DNA of 64,000 nt from assembly GCA_020850455.1 (NCBI GenBank), contig JADZEQ010000005.1:408873-472872 (forward strand). The letters are read 5' to 3'. Positions 46,345-56,330 of the stretch are shown one piece after another (within the stretch, counting starts at the first letter, position 1; every line of letters starts with the position of its first letter). The notes under the pieces are model-generated. The model saw only the letters and a list, made by a program, of their open reading frames with translations. It did not search any database and was not told where the DNA came from. Made by a program: the position numbers and the translations under genes. Source of the DNA: Sphingomonadaceae bacterium (lineage in GTDB: Bacteria > Pseudomonadota > Alphaproteobacteria > Sphingomonadales > Sphingomonadaceae).

Positions 46345-47564
46345 GCCACTCGCTTACCACCCTTCCATAGCGCGCGTACGCGGCCTTCCACACCCAATCC
46401 GTCAAAGGGTGTGTTGCTGGAGCGTGCCGGGCTGTGCCGCGCGTCAATCCGCCATGCCGTATCCGGGTTGATAAGTGCCAAGTCGGCCTCTGCACCCGAT
46501 GTGAGCGTGCCTACATTCAGCCCGAGCAATCGCGCGGGGGTGCGCGCGATCAGGTCAAAGAGGCGCGGCAGGCTGATGTAGCCGTCACGGACAAGGCCAA
46601 GGGTAAGCGCCAGCAAGCTCGCTGCGCCCGCCATGCCGGGTTGCGCAGCGGCGAAGGGCAGGCGTTTATCCTCCGGCCCGCGCGGGTCATGGCCTGACGC
46701 GATGACATCAATCGCCCCATCGCGGAGCGCCTCTAGCGCGGCCTGTCGGTCATCATCCTGCCGCAAGGGCGGCGACAGGCGGGCAAAGCTGCGCCATTCG
46801 CCCAGCGCAATGTCGGACAACAGCAAATGCGCCGGCGTAATCCCGCAGGTGACGGGCAGACCAGCCGCCTTGGCACGGCGGATCAGGTCAAAACCCGCGC
46901 GCGTTGTGACCTGCCGGAAATGGAGCGGGGCACCTGAAACTTCCACCAGTGCAATGTCGCGCGCGATGGCAATGGATTCAGCAGCAGTGGGTGCAGCGGC
47001 AAGGCCGAGGCGCGTCGCCATCTCCCCCTCTGTTGCAACTGCGCTGTGTACCAGCCCTTCATCTTCGGCATGGGTGATGGTGACTAGCCCCAGTCCGCCC
47101 GCGTAGCGCAACAGGTTGAGCATCAATGCGCTGTCGGCGATGCGGTGTCGCCCCGTCGCGACCGCGCGCGCGCCCGCTTGTTGCATCAGGCCGATTTCGG
47201 CAAGTTCCGCACCCGCGAGGTCGCGGGTCGCGGCGGCGAGTGGGTGAATCCATAAATCGGGTTTTCCCGCCTTGGCCGCACGTTCGATCAGCCCCGGATT
47301 GTCGAGCGCGGGTGGCCCATCCGGCATCAGCGCGATGCGGGTGATACCGCCAGCATGACAGGCGGCCATGTCGGTCGCAAATACGCCAAGATCAACGATA
47401 CCGGGGGTCAGCAGCGCACCCTGCGCGTCGATGATTTCCGCATCCTGTGCCGTCACATCGCCGGTCGTAACAATGCGTCCATCGCGGATCAGCAACGCGC
47501 CGGGCCGCATATCGGCATGTGTCGGGCAGACCAACCGGGCGTTGGTGATCAGCGTCGCGCTCAT
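46341..47564 (-). CDS. Dihydroorotase-like protein, probably catalytically inactive (PyrC' type)
   Basis: 407 residues of the amidohydrolase fold. The usual zinc-binding DxHxH is replaced by [12 protein letters not shown] (residues about 54-65). The VTPHHL-like segment reads [11 protein letters not shown], and the expected catalytic Asp region reads [10 protein letters not shown]. These losses suggest no dihydroorotase activity. Such PyrC' (PyrX) proteins are known as structural partners of aspartate carbamoyltransferase, and pyrB lies immediately upstream with a 4-bp ATGA overlap. A true dihydroorotase must then be encoded elsewhere. The inactivity is an inference from motifs. Confidence 0.85.
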   Translation of the reverse strand: MSATLITNARLVCPTHADMRPGALLIRDGRIVTTGDVTAQDAEIIDAQGALLTPGIVDLGVFATDMAACHAGGITRIALMPDGPPALDNPGLIERAAKAGKPDLWIHPLAAATRDLAGAELAEIGLMQQAGARAVATGRHRIADSALMLNLLRYAGGLGLVTITHAEDEGLVHSAVATEGEMATRLGLAAAPTAAESIAIARDIALVEVSGAPLHFRQVTTRAGFDLIRRAKAAGLPVTCGITPAHLLLSDIALGEWRSFARLSPPLRQDDDRQAALEALRDGAIDVIASGHDPRGPEDKRLPFAAAQPGMAGAASLLALTLGLVRDGYISLPRLFDLIARTPARLLGLNVGTLTSGAEADLALINPDTAWRIDARHSPARSSNTPFDGLGVEGRVRALWKGGKRVA

Positions 47565-48553
47565 GCCCAGCCCTCCACCCCGCGCCGTGCGCGCGTAAGG
47601 ACGTCAAGGCAGGCCATACGCACCGCCACCCCCATTTCGACCTGTTCGGTTATTGCGCTGCGTTCGGGGTCGTCCGCAATCGCGCTGTCGATTTCGACGC
47701 CCCGGTTCATCGGGCCTGGGTGCATGACCAACGCGTCAGACTTTGCCAGTGCGAGGCGCGCCGCATCCAGCCCGAACAGCGCATGATATTCGCGCAAGCT
47801 CGGGAAAAAGCCGCCATCCATCCGTTCGGTCTGGAGGCGCAGCATCATCACCACATCTGCCCCTTCCAGCGCCGGTTCGATGCGGGTGAAGCGCGCCGCG
47901 CCATAGGCATCGACCGTTTCAGGAACCAATGTCGCTGGCCCGGCGACGCGAACCTCCGCGCCCAAGGTGGCTAGCGCTATCATATTGGACCGGGCGACCC
48001 GGCTGTGGCGAATATCGCCGCAGATAGTGACGACCAAGCCATCAATTCGTCCCTTACGACGCCTTATGGTCAGCGCGTCGAGCAGTCCTTGGGTCGGGTG
48101 TTCGTGCCAGCCGTCGCCCGCGTTGAGCACCGGGCAATCGACCTTGTCGGCGATCAGCGCGACCGCGCCGCTCATCGCATGGCGGATGGTGATGGCATCG
48201 GCGCGCATAGCATTGAGCGTCACCGCCGTGTCGATCAATGTTTCGCCTTTTTTGATGCTCGATTGCGCGGCCGCCATATTGACGACATCTGCGCCCAGCC
48301 TTTTTCCGGCGATTTCAAAGGATAAAAGGGTGCGGGTGGAATTTTCGAAAAAGGCGTTGATCAGCGTCAGGCCGCGCAGCGCATCCGACTTTATCGCGCC
48401 CGCCCGCGCTGCATCGACCCAGCGTTCCGCCTCATCCAACAAGAAATAAATTTCCCACGGTTGGAGTCCGGCAAGCCCCAACAGATGCTTGTGCGGAAAG
48501 GCTGCGCGTCCTTCAGGATAGCGGCCAGCGTGCTTGGGAACTGTCGATGTCAT
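47561..48553 (-). CDS. pyrB: Aspartate carbamoyltransferase catalytic subunit
   Basis: 330 residues from ATG 48553 ([15 protein letters not shown]). The carbamoyl-phosphate loop FENSTRT is at residues about 69-75. Other motifs are [55 protein letters not shown] and [13 protein letters not shown]. It makes N-carbamoyl-aspartate in pyrimidine synthesis and probably forms a complex with the inactive dihydroorotase homologue downstream. The upstream ribosome binding site is weak. Confidence 0.96.
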   Translation of the reverse strand: MTSTVPKHAGRYPEGRAAFPHKHLLGLAGLQPWEIYFLLDEAERWVDAARAGAIKSDALRGLTLINAFFENSTRTLLSFEIAGKRLGADVVNMAAAQSSIKKGETLIDTAVTLNAMRADAITIRHAMSGAVALIADKVDCPVLNAGDGWHEHPTQGLLDALTIRRRKGRIDGLVVTICGDIRHSRVARSNMIALATLGAEVRVAGPATLVPETVDAYGAARFTRIEPALEGADVVMMLRLQTERMDGGFFPSLREYHALFGLDAARLALAKSDALVMHPGPMNRGVEIDSAIADDPERSAITEQVEMGVAVRMACLDVLTRARRGVEGWA

Positions 48554-48588
48554 TAAAGCCGAGCCACTAGAGAAAATGCGTGCAAAAC

Positions 48589-49044
48589 TCAAGAGCGGGT
48601 GAGTGCGTCAATCGCGCCCTGCAAAATATAGGCTGCGGCGGCATTGTCGACCCGTTCGGCCCGTTTGGCGCGGCTGACGTCGGCCGCGATCAGGGCGCGT
48701 TCGACAGCGACGGTCGACCAGCGTTCATCCCAGAGGAGGAGGGGGAGGGTAAGGTCGCCAATATTGCGGGCAAAGGCGCGCACCGATTGGGTGCGTGGGC
48801 TGTCGCTGCCATCCATGTTAAGTGGCAGGCCGATGACGATGCCGCGCACCTGTTCGCGTCCGATTATCGCGCCGATTGCCGCCTTGTCGGCGGTAAAACG
48901 GGTGCGCTTAATCAAGAGGGCAGGGCTGGCAAAGCTCCACCCCGCATCGCACAAGGCGGTGCCGATGGTCTGCGTGCCGACATCAAGCCCCAACAGCCGC
49001 CCACCGTCGGGCAGGGCAGCGGCAAAGGTGGTGACATCCTCCAT
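48589..49044 (-). CDS. ruvX: YqgF/RuvX family Holliday junction resolvase-like nuclease
   Basis: 151 residues of the RNase-H-like fold. It begins with a short lead and [20 protein letters not shown] (first catalytic Asp), has [27 protein letters not shown] and [17 protein letters not shown] (acidic residues), and ends [13 protein letters not shown] (last Asp). YqgF proteins act in 16S rRNA 5'-end processing and possibly in recombination. It lies 35 bp upstream of pyrB on the same strand, a common neighbourhood for pyrB. Confidence 0.92.
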   Translation of the reverse strand: MEDVTTFAAALPDGGRLLGLDVGTQTIGTALCDAGWSFASPALLIKRTRFTADKAAIGAIIGREQVRGIVIGLPLNMDGSDSPRTQSVRAFARNIGDLTLPLLLWDERWSTVAVERALIAADVSRAKRAERVDNAAAAYILQGAIDALTRS

Positions 49045-49057
49045 CAGCTAGGCGGCA

Positions 49058-50266
49058 CTATCGTGCGGCAAAGGCGGCGAGCCGCCGCCGCGCATCATCG
49101 CGGATATTGCGCCAGAACAGGCTATAATCATAAACATGATAATTATTGCCCGGCAGGACATAGCCCCCCAAGTCCGGCGGCGCGCCAATCAACAAAAAGC
49201 CGCGGCCGCCCGCCGCCAGATCGTCGCAGCGCGCACCGGTCGCGCCGGGATATAATTGCCCGTCGCGCAAATCCGCATCCTGCTTGATCGTCCCCAAATT
49301 GGCGTTTTGCAGGGCGGCACCGTCCAAAATGCCGCTAATCGGGTTGACGCAGAGCATCCGGCTGCCGGTGCGCGGCGCACCATCAAAACCGGTGGTTGCG
49401 TCATAAACGTCGGTCACTTGGTGATAATCGGCGGGTTCGGCAAAACTCTGCCAAGCAAGGATGCAATGGCTATCCTCTGCCTTGGCGCAGGCGGGCAGAC
49501 CCATCAGCGGCAGATCATGGTCGACCGACACCGGCCAACCGATGATATAGGCCGCCGCGATCCGGTCGGCGACTGGTTTTCCGGCAATTTCAAGGCGCAA
49601 TAGCCGGGTGAGGTGGAGCGCGCCCTGGCTATGCCCGGCAAGGATGATCGGCCGGTCGGGACCGATGTCGGCCAGAAACTGCCGCCATGCGACGACGATA
49701 TCGGCATAGGCGGCGGTCAGCGCACGGTTGGCGGTTGCAGTATCGCGGGTCAAAAAGGCGCCGAGCGCGGCTTGGCGATAGTGCGGCGCCCAAATGTCGC
49801 CGACGCCTGAAAAGGCGCTCGCCTGGCCCCGCGCAAAAATGGCCGCGCGCCAATTCGCCTCCGCATCGTCAAAGGCGGCGTTCCAATGCGCCCGGCTGGT
49901 GAGGCTGGTTGGGTGGACGTAAAAAACCGCGGCATTGCCGCGCGCTTCACCATCGGCAAAGCGGGTAGGCGACTCGCCCTCCACCACATCGGCCAAGCGC
50001 GGCATCCACAGGGCAGGATTGTCGCCGACCTTGCCCGGTCGGGCGATCCACATCTTGTTATCCGCCCAAGTTAGCGGCGGTGCAGCGGGCGGCGGAGTAA
50101 ATTCCTCGGTCGGGACGAGCGCCATGCGCATGAACCAATCGGGGTTGAGCCGCCATGCGACCGCAACGCCAATCGCCAGCGCGATGACGATCGCACAAAA
50201 ATAGAGGAAGATGCGCGCTGGGCGAAACTGGCGGCGGGTCGGTTGGTTGACGATGGTTTCGGTCAT
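49058..50266 (-). CDS. DUF3089 alpha/beta-hydrolase-like membrane-anchored protein
   Basis: 402 residues. One N-terminal transmembrane helix (IFLYFCAIVIALAIGVAVAW) anchors an extracytoplasmic domain with AVFYVHPTSLTSRAHWNAAFDD, the nucleophile elbow IILAGHSQGALHLTRLL, and GGYVLPGNNYHVYDYSLFWRNIRDDA near the end. This matches DUF3089, predicted serine lipase/esterase-like enzymes without a defined substrate. It lies 13 bp upstream of ruvX and may share its transcript. Confidence 0.85.
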   Translation of the reverse strand: MTETIVNQPTRRQFRPARIFLYFCAIVIALAIGVAVAWRLNPDWFMRMALVPTEEFTPPPAAPPLTWADNKMWIARPGKVGDNPALWMPRLADVVEGESPTRFADGEARGNAAVFYVHPTSLTSRAHWNAAFDDAEANWRAAIFARGQASAFSGVGDIWAPHYRQAALGAFLTRDTATANRALTAAYADIVVAWRQFLADIGPDRPIILAGHSQGALHLTRLLRLEIAGKPVADRIAAAYIIGWPVSVDHDLPLMGLPACAKAEDSHCILAWQSFAEPADYHQVTDVYDATTGFDGAPRTGSRMLCVNPISGILDGAALQNANLGTIKQDADLRDGQLYPGATGARCDDLAAGGRGFLLIGAPPDLGGYVLPGNNYHVYDYSLFWRNIRDDARRRLAAFAAR

Positions 50267-50398
50267 AGGCTGCGATTATCGCGCCGCGCCCTGCCATGCA
50301 ATCGTCCATAGGGCAGATGTCATGCTTGAAGCGCCGCGCCTGCCCTGCTAGCGCCGCGCCTTCACGTCCCCCCTGTCCCAGCGAAAAAGGTTCGCTTT

Positions 50399-50701
50399 AT
50401 GTCCGTTGATCAGGCCACCGTCGGCAAAATCGCCAAATTGGCGCGCATCGCCATGCCCGATGATGATGTGGCAGCGCTCGTCCCCGAACTCAATAATATC
50501 CTCGCCTGGGTCGACCAATTGGCAGAGGTGGATGTGACCGGGGTTGAACCGATGACGGCGGTCATCCCCAATCGCATGGTGCTGCGCGCCGATGTCGTTG
50601 ATGCAGACCCGCTGACTGGCGGCAACAGACGCGACGATATTTTGGCCAATGCGCCGGCCGCGCAGCATGGATTTTTCGGCGTGCCCAAGGTGATTGAATA
50701 A
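50399..50701 (+). CDS. gatC: Asp-tRNA(Asn)/Glu-tRNA(Gln) amidotransferase subunit C
   Basis: 100 residues. [45 protein letters not shown] and [39 protein letters not shown] are textbook GatC. It stabilises the GatA-GatB interface. AAAGG lies about 8 nt before the start, and its stop overlaps the gatA start by one base (TAATG). Confidence 0.96.
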   Translation: MSVDQATVGKIAKLARIAMPDDDVAALVPELNNILAWVDQLAEVDVTGVEPMTAVIPNRMVLRADVVDADPLTGGNRRDDILANAPAAQHGFFGVPKVIE

Positions 50702-52182
50702 TGACCAGCTTAACCGAATTGACCGTCGCGCAGATTCGCGACGGCCACCGCGCGGGGGATTTCAGCGCCGTCGAAGTGGCAGAGGCGTTCAACGCCAATG
50801 TCGCCGGTGCCCGCGCGCTCAACGCCTTCATCGTCGAAACCCCCGAACATGCGTTGCACGCCGCAGAGCAGGCCGACGCAGACCGGGCGGCGGGGACGCT
50901 CAAACCCTTGTCGGCGGTACCCATCGGCATGAAGGATTTATTTGCCACCAAGGGGGTACAGACGACTGCGGCGAGCCATATTTTGGAAGGCTTTGTCCCG
51001 CCCTATGAATCCACCGTTTCGCAAAAATTGTGGGACGCAGGGGCCGGGATGCTCGGCAAGCTCAACATGGACCAATTTGCCATGGGTTCGTCGAATGAGA
51101 CGAGCTATTTTGGCAATGTCCTGTCGCCGTGGCGCAGCAATGATGGCAGCAATGCCGCACTGGCCCCGGGCGGGTCGTCAGGCGGGTCGGCGAGCGCGGT
51201 CGCCGCGCGGCTTTGCCCCGCCGCGACCGGCACCGATACCGGCGGGTCGATCCGCCAACCCGCCGCCTTCACCGGTATTTCGGGTATCAAGCCGACCTAT
51301 GGCCGTTGTTCGCGTTGGGGGATTGTCGCCTTTGCCTCCAGCCTAGACCAAGCGGGGCCGATGGCCCGCGATGTCCGCGATTGTGCGATCCTGCTCGGCG
51401 TGATGGCCGGGCATGATGCCAAGGATGCAACCAGCCTCAACCTGCCGGTTCCCGATTGGGAAGCGGCGCTTCAGGCCGATTTGCGCGGCAAGAAGGTCGG
51501 AATCCCGCGCGAATATCGGCTCGATGGGATGGATGCAGCGATAGCGGCAATGTGGGACAAGGGTGCCGCCATGCTCACCGATGCGGGGGCGGAGATTGTC
51601 GACATCACGCTCCCCCACACCAAATATGCGCTGCCGGCTTATTATATCATCGCCCCGGCGGAGGCGTCGTCCAACCTCGCCCGGTATGACGGGGTGCGTT
51701 ATGGCCTGCGCGACCTGTCCGATGGGGCGGGGTTGCAGGACATGTATGCCGCCACCCGTGCCGCCGGTTTCGGGGCGGAGGTAAAGAGGCGGATCATGAT
51801 CGGCACCTATGTGCTGTCGGCCGGTTTCTATGATGCCTATTATACGCAGGCGCAAAAGGTCCGTACGCTGATCGCGCGTGATTTTGCCCATGCCTTTACC
51901 CAATGCGACGTGATTTTGGCCCCGACCGCGCCGTCGGCGGCCTTTGCCTTGGGCGAACGTAGCGCCGACCCGCTCGCCATGTATCTGAACGATGTTTTTG
52001 CGGTTCCGGCGAGCCTTGCCGGGCTGCCCGCCATGTCGGTGCCTGCGGCCTTGAGCGCCGATGGGCTGCCGCTCGGCCTGCAGATCATCGGCAATATGTT
52101 CGACGAACAGGGCGTGCTCAACGCGGGACTGGCGCTCGAACAGCGCGCAGGCTTTACCGCCCGCGCCGAAAAATGGTGGTAA
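50701..52182 (+). CDS. gatA: Asp-tRNA(Asn)/Glu-tRNA(Gln) amidotransferase subunit A
   Basis: 493 residues with the amidase signature. The catalytic Lys is in [12 protein letters not shown], the Ser-cis-Ser/Ser pair lies in [16 protein letters not shown] and [11 protein letters not shown], and [26 protein letters not shown] follows. It hydrolyses glutamine and feeds ammonia to GatB. Its ATG overlaps the gatC stop, and gatB follows after 4 bp. Confidence 0.97.
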   Translation: MTSLTELTVAQIRDGHRAGDFSAVEVAEAFNANVAGARALNAFIVETPEHALHAAEQADADRAAGTLKPLSAVPIGMKDLFATKGVQTTAASHILEGFVPPYESTVSQKLWDAGAGMLGKLNMDQFAMGSSNETSYFGNVLSPWRSNDGSNAALAPGGSSGGSASAVAARLCPAATGTDTGGSIRQPAAFTGISGIKPTYGRCSRWGIVAFASSLDQAGPMARDVRDCAILLGVMAGHDAKDATSLNLPVPDWEAALQADLRGKKVGIPREYRLDGMDAAIAAMWDKGAAMLTDAGAEIVDITLPHTKYALPAYYIIAPAEASSNLARYDGVRYGLRDLSDGAGLQDMYAATRAAGFGAEVKRRIMIGTYVLSAGFYDAYYTQAQKVRTLIARDFAHAFTQCDVILAPTAPSAAFALGERSADPLAMYLNDVFAVPASLAGLPAMSVPAALSADGLPLGLQIIGNMFDEQGVLNAGLALEQRAGFTARAEKWW

Positions 52183-52186
52183 GAAG

Positions 52187-53653
52187 ATGAGCGAATATCG
52201 CATCCATGGCGAAACCGGCGCGTGGGAGGTCGTGATCGGCCTAGAGGTGCATGCGCAAATAACATCGAACGCCAAGCTGTTTTCGGGTGCGGCCACCGCC
52301 TTTGGGGCCGAACCCAATACGCAGGTCAGTCTGGTCGATGCGGCGATGCCCGGCATGTTGCCCGTCCCCAATGTCGAATGTATCCGCCAAGCGGTGCGCA
52401 CCGGCTTGGCCATCGACGCCCAGATCAACGCTTGGTCGCGTTTTGACCGCAAAAATTATTTTTATGCTGATTTGCCGCAGGGTTATCAGATTTCGCAGCT
52501 CTACCACCCGCTGGTTGGCGAAGGGGCGCTGACCATTGATGCCGATGCCAAGGCCGGGATAGCAGAGGATAAGCGGATCGGTATCGAACGTATCCATGTC
52601 GAACAGGATGCCGGCAAGCTGATGCACGACCAGCACCCGACCATGAGCTTTGTCGATCTGAACCGTTCGGGCGTCGCGCTGATGGAAATCGTGTCGCGCC
52701 CCGACATGCGTTCGCCCGCCGAAGCCGGGGCCTATTTGCGCAAATTGCGCGCGATCCTGCGCTATGTGGGTTCATGCGACGGCAATATGGAAGAAGGGTC
52801 GATGCGCGCCGACGTCAATGTGTCGGTGCGCAAAGTGGGTGAGGAACTGGGTACCCGCACCGAAACCAAAAATGTAAACTCCGTCCGCTTTGTCATGCAG
52901 GCGATTGAATATGAAGCCAAACGGCAGGTCGCGCTGATTGAAGCGGGCGGCAAGGTCGATCAGGAAACCCGCCTGTTCAACCCCGATAGCGGCACAACGC
53001 GGACGATGCGATCCAAGGAGGATGCGCATGACTACCGCTATTTCCCCGACCCCGACCTGTTGCCGCTTGAACTCAGCGAGGATTTCATCGCCGAATGTCG
53101 GGCCAGCCTGCCCGAACTGCCCGATGCCAAGCGGGCGCGATACATTGCACTCGATATCTCTGCCTATAATGCGCAGGTGCTGACCGCCGAGGTCGAAAGC
53201 GCCCGCTGGTTTGACGCGCTGCTCGATGTGGGGGCTGAGGGCAAGGGCGCTGCCAATTGGGTAACCAGCGAATTATTCGGCGCGCTCAATCGTTTGGGGC
53301 TGTCGATTGACCAGTCGCCGGTCAGCCCCGGCGCGGCGGCGGAGCTGCTGGGCTTGGTAGCCGATGGCACAATTTCCGGCAGCATTGCAAAGCAAGTCTT
53401 TGAAAAAATGCTGGAAAGCGGGGACGGGGCGGCTGCCATCGTCGAACGTGAAGGGTTGAAGCAGGAAAGCGACACTGGCGCGATCGAGGTGGCGGTTGAC
53501 GCCATACTCGCCGCCAATGCGGACAAGGTCGCCGAATATCAGGGCGGCAAGGCGGCGCTATTTGGCTTTTTCGTTGGGCAGGTGATGAAGGCGATGCAGG
53601 GCAAGGCCAACCCCAAATTGGTCAATGATGCACTGAAAGCCCGACTGGGGTAG
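52187..53653 (+). CDS. gatB: Asp-tRNA(Asn)/Glu-tRNA(Gln) amidotransferase subunit B
   Basis: 488 residues from ATG 52187; the ORF track entry adds 42 residues that overlap gatA in another frame. [61 protein letters not shown] and [19 protein letters not shown] mark the kinase/transamidase core, and the C-terminal YqeY-like tRNA-binding domain ends the protein. Together with GatCA it converts Glu-tRNA(Gln) or Asp-tRNA(Asn). Confidence 0.97.
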   Translation: MSEYRIHGETGAWEVVIGLEVHAQITSNAKLFSGAATAFGAEPNTQVSLVDAAMPGMLPVPNVECIRQAVRTGLAIDAQINAWSRFDRKNYFYADLPQGYQISQLYHPLVGEGALTIDADAKAGIAEDKRIGIERIHVEQDAGKLMHDQHPTMSFVDLNRSGVALMEIVSRPDMRSPAEAGAYLRKLRAILRYVGSCDGNMEEGSMRADVNVSVRKVGEELGTRTETKNVNSVRFVMQAIEYEAKRQVALIEAGGKVDQETRLFNPDSGTTRTMRSKEDAHDYRYFPDPDLLPLELSEDFIAECRASLPELPDAKRARYIALDISAYNAQVLTAEVESARWFDALLDVGAEGKGAANWVTSELFGALNRLGLSIDQSPVSPGAAAELLGLVADGTISGSIAKQVFEKMLESGDGAAAIVEREGLKQESDTGAIEVAVDAILAANADKVAEYQGGKAALFGFFVGQVMKAMQGKANPKLVNDALKARLG

Positions 53654-53739
53654 CGGTAAGCATCGTCACCCCTTGCCCTCGCGCCACCCGCTGCTATAGG
53701 GGCGCGCGACAAGCGCGGCCCGTGGCCTGTGGCGAGTTG

Positions 53740-53824
53740 GCGGGCGTGGCGGAATTGGTAGACGCGCTGGTTTTAGGTACCAGTATCGCAAGATGTGGGG
53801 GTTCGAGTCCCTTCGCCCGCACCA
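53740..53824 (+). tRNA. tRNA-Leu (anticodon TAG)
   Basis: An 85-nt class II tRNA. Acceptor arms GCGGGCG/CGCCCGC, anticodon stem CTGGT/ACCAG with loop TTTAGGT (anticodon TAG), a long variable arm, T-loop TTCGAGT, discriminator A and encoded CCA. It decodes CUA and CUG-type leucine codons. Confidence 0.95.
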
Positions 53825-53921
53825 AGTCGCCAAACCACGCCGCTGCCAAGCTGCTGTTGTAAATCCCGGTTGCAGCCTTGGGCTGTGATGCGAAATGTTT
53901 GGAAGAAGGCTGAATTTTGCC

Positions 53922-55478
53922 ATGAAGCATGTTGAAACGCTCAATGAAGGTTTGAAGCGCGCCTATAACTTGACGATCAGCGCCAAGGAAATCGACGCGC
54001 GCATCGACGTTGAGGTAAAGGGGATTGCGCCAACCGTGCGGATGCCCGGTTTCCGCCCCGGCAAGGTGCCGCCCAACCTGATCCGCAAGATGCACGGCGA
54101 AGCGCTAGCCAGCGATGCGCTGCAAAAAGTGGTGCAAGAGGGCGTCGATAATCTGATGCGCAAGGAAAAATTGCGCCCGGCGATTGCGCCGGATGTGCGG
54201 TTGGCCGACGGCTATGCTGCTGGCAAGGATGCCGAAGTTGCGGTTGCGCTCGAAATATTGCCGGTGTTTGATCTGCCCAGCCTTGACAACCTCAAGCTGG
54301 AACGCCTGATGGTCGAGGCGGATGAGGCTGCGGTCAATGCGCAGATTGAACGGCTCGCCGCCGGAGCCAAGCGCTTTGACGATGCGCCCAAGAGCCACAA
54401 GGCGGAAACCGGCGACCAATTGACGGTCGATTTTGCCGGCAGCGTCGATGGTACAGCTTTTGACGGTGGCACCGGCGAAGATATGGCGGTCGAAATTGGT
54501 TCGGGCATGCTTATCCCCGGGTTTGAGGATCAATTGATCGGCGCGAAGGCGGGCGACCAGCGCACCGTCAAGGTTACCTTTCCGGCAGACTATCCGGCGG
54601 CCAATCTGCAATCCAAGGATGCCGAATTTGCCGTGACGGTAAAGGCCGTCAAGCGCCCCGCAGAAACCAAGATTGACGATGAACTGGCCAAGCAATTTGG
54701 TCTGACCGGCATCGACCAATTGCGCGAAATTATGAAGGGGCAGGTCGAACAGGAATTAAACGGCCTGACCCGCACGCATATGAAGCGCCGCTTGCTCGAC
54801 CAATTGGCCGCAGCCCATGATTTTGAAGTGCCACCGACGATGGTTGAGGCGGAGTTTAACCAGATTTGGCAGCAGCTTGAGCATGAAGCGAGCCATGAGG
54901 AAGACCCCGAAGCAGCGCGCGCCGAATTGGAAGCCGATAAGGAAGATTATCGCGCGATTGCAGTGCGCCGGGTGCGATTGGGCCTCCTCCTCTCCGAAAT
55001 CGGACAGGCCAATGGTGTGGCGGTCAGCCAACAGGAAATGAGCCGTATTGCCGCGCAAGCCGCGCAGCAATATCGCCCCGAAGACCGCCAACGCTTCATG
55101 GAGTATATCGCGCAGGACGCGCTGGCCGCTGCCCAATTGCGCGCGCCCTTATTTGAGGACAAGGTGGTCGATTTCCTGTTCGATAAGGCGGACATTACCG
55201 ACCGCGTGGTGACCCGCGCCGAATTGGAAGCCGCGATTGAGGCGGATGAGGATGAAGGCCATGTCCATGGGCCTGGCTGCGGCCACGACCATGGCGATGC
55301 TGGCAAGGCCAAGCCTAAAAAGGCCGCCAAGCCCGCCGCGAAAGCCAAGGCGGAAAAGGCAGAAAAGCCGGCCAAGGAAGCCAAGCCTGCGAAGACAGTC
55401 AAGGCAGAAAAGCCCGCGAAGGAAGAAACGCCTGCCAAGAAACCGGCCGCAAAAAAGACCCCTGCCAAGAAGGGCTAA
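53922..55478 (+). CDS. tig: Trigger factor with a His/Cys cluster and a Lys-Ala-Pro tail
   Basis: 518 residues from ATG 53922 (MKHVETLNEGLKRAYN), preferred on family alignment although the ribosome binding site is distant. The ribosome-binding domain has the signature GFRPGKVPPNLIRKM, the PPIase domain includes GDQLTVDFAGSVDGTAFDGG and MLIPGFEDQLIGAKAGD, and the C-terminal arms follow. The last ~76 residues are unusual: HVHGPGCGHDHGD, then a long K/A/P/E tract (KKAAKPAAKAKAEKAEKPAK) ending in KKTPAKKG. The tail could bind metals and nucleic acid or rRNA (inference). A terminator follows. Confidence 0.96.
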   Translation: MKHVETLNEGLKRAYNLTISAKEIDARIDVEVKGIAPTVRMPGFRPGKVPPNLIRKMHGEALASDALQKVVQEGVDNLMRKEKLRPAIAPDVRLADGYAAGKDAEVAVALEILPVFDLPSLDNLKLERLMVEADEAAVNAQIERLAAGAKRFDDAPKSHKAETGDQLTVDFAGSVDGTAFDGGTGEDMAVEIGSGMLIPGFEDQLIGAKAGDQRTVKVTFPADYPAANLQSKDAEFAVTVKAVKRPAETKIDDELAKQFGLTGIDQLREIMKGQVEQELNGLTRTHMKRRLLDQLAAAHDFEVPPTMVEAEFNQIWQQLEHEASHEEDPEAARAELEADKEDYRAIAVRRVRLGLLLSEIGQANGVAVSQQEMSRIAAQAAQQYRPEDRQRFMEYIAQDALAAAQLRAPLFEDKVVDFLFDKADITDRVVTRAELEAAIEADEDEGHVHGPGCGHDHGDAGKAKPKKAAKPAAKAKAEKAEKPAKEAKPAKTVKAEKPAKEETPAKKPAAKKTPAKKG

Positions 55479-55502
55479 CCACCCGCAATGGTTGAAAAAA
55501 GA

Positions 55503-55535
55503 GGGGCGGTGCCAATGTGGTGCCGCCCCCTTTTT
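55503..55535 (+). terminator. Rho-independent terminator after tig
   Basis: GGGGCGGTGCC pairs with GGTGCCGCCCC (two G-T wobbles) around a short AATGT loop, followed by five T. It lies 24 bp beyond the tig stop, between tig and the convergent ClpP paralogue. Confidence 0.85.
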
Positions 55536-55555
55536 ATGCCTGGATCATCTGCGTC

Positions 55556-56149
55556 CTAAAATTGCACTTCGTCTGCCGTGCGAATGACCTTGCCCAAAAT
55601 GCCATAATCCTTGGCTTCGTCGGTGGTCATCCAATAGTCGCGGTCAATATCCTGCCGCACGCGCTCAATGTCCTGCCCGGTGGCCTTGGAAATAACCTGT
55701 GCCAGCCGTTCGCGCATTTTGACAATCTCATGCGCCTGAATCTCAATGTCGCTGGCCCTGCCGCCCGCGCCGCCAGAGGGTTGGTGAATCAGGAAGCGGG
55801 TATTGGGCAGGCAATAGCGGTGTTCCTTGGCCGCACCGAGGAAGATGTGCGTCCCCGCGCTCGCCACCCAGCCGGTGCCAATTACCGCGACGGGCGAACG
55901 CACATAGCTGATGAGGTCGTGGATCGTATCCCCCGATTCGACGTGTCCGCCAGGCGAATTGAGGATGATTTTGATCGGCGCGTCGCTTAGATGGTCGAGG
56001 TAGAGCATCTGTGCGCTCACCCGTTCGGCCAATTTCTGGTCGATCCCGCCGAAAATCAATATCGTGCGCGCTTCGAGAAACTTGGCGAGCATCGATTGGG
56101 GCAGCGCCCCTTCTTCTCCTTCATCCGCCATCATCGGGGGCAAGTGCAT
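55556..56149 (-). CDS. ClpP-family serine protease, second paralogue
   Basis: 197 residues from ATG 56149, fixed by GGAG 7 nt upstream. The ClpP fold is clear: IKIILNSPGGHVESGDTIHDLISYVRSPV, nucleophile Ser in GWVASAGTHIFLGA (canonical GQAASMG), His in [21 protein letters not shown], and an Asp in DRDYWMTTDEAKDYGI. The triad looks intact, but the Ser neighbourhood differs from the canonical enzyme. The first 15 or so residues (LPPMMADEGEEGALPQ) are acidic and unlike the usual propeptide. It diverges from clpP-clpX, which suggests a mixed ClpP1P2 particle or a specialised second peptidase (inference). Confidence 0.88.
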   Translation of the reverse strand: MHLPPMMADEGEEGALPQSMLAKFLEARTILIFGGIDQKLAERVSAQMLYLDHLSDAPIKIILNSPGGHVESGDTIHDLISYVRSPVAVIGTGWVASAGTHIFLGAAKEHRYCLPNTRFLIHQPSGGAGGRASDIEIQAHEIVKMRERLAQVISKATGQDIERVRQDIDRDYWMTTDEAKDYGILGKVIRTADEVQF

Positions 56150-56330
56150 ATTTATCTCCACGAACCGGCCGGATATCTGACAGGGCATCGGCCATTTTGC
56201 ATTTGGTCACCTTTGTCGCTTAGCCCGGTGGGGGAAGGGCGGCAATGGCTAGCGCCCGGCTGGTCGTCTTTATCTGGCTTTAACTGGGTAGAGGGGTTGA
56301 ACCTTTCGCACCAAGGCCAGATATAGGCGG

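Noticed and set aside
46341-47564. Active dihydroorotase (pyrC)
   Set aside because: The metal-binding His pair and the catalytic Asp region are missing, so the active-enzyme name was not used.
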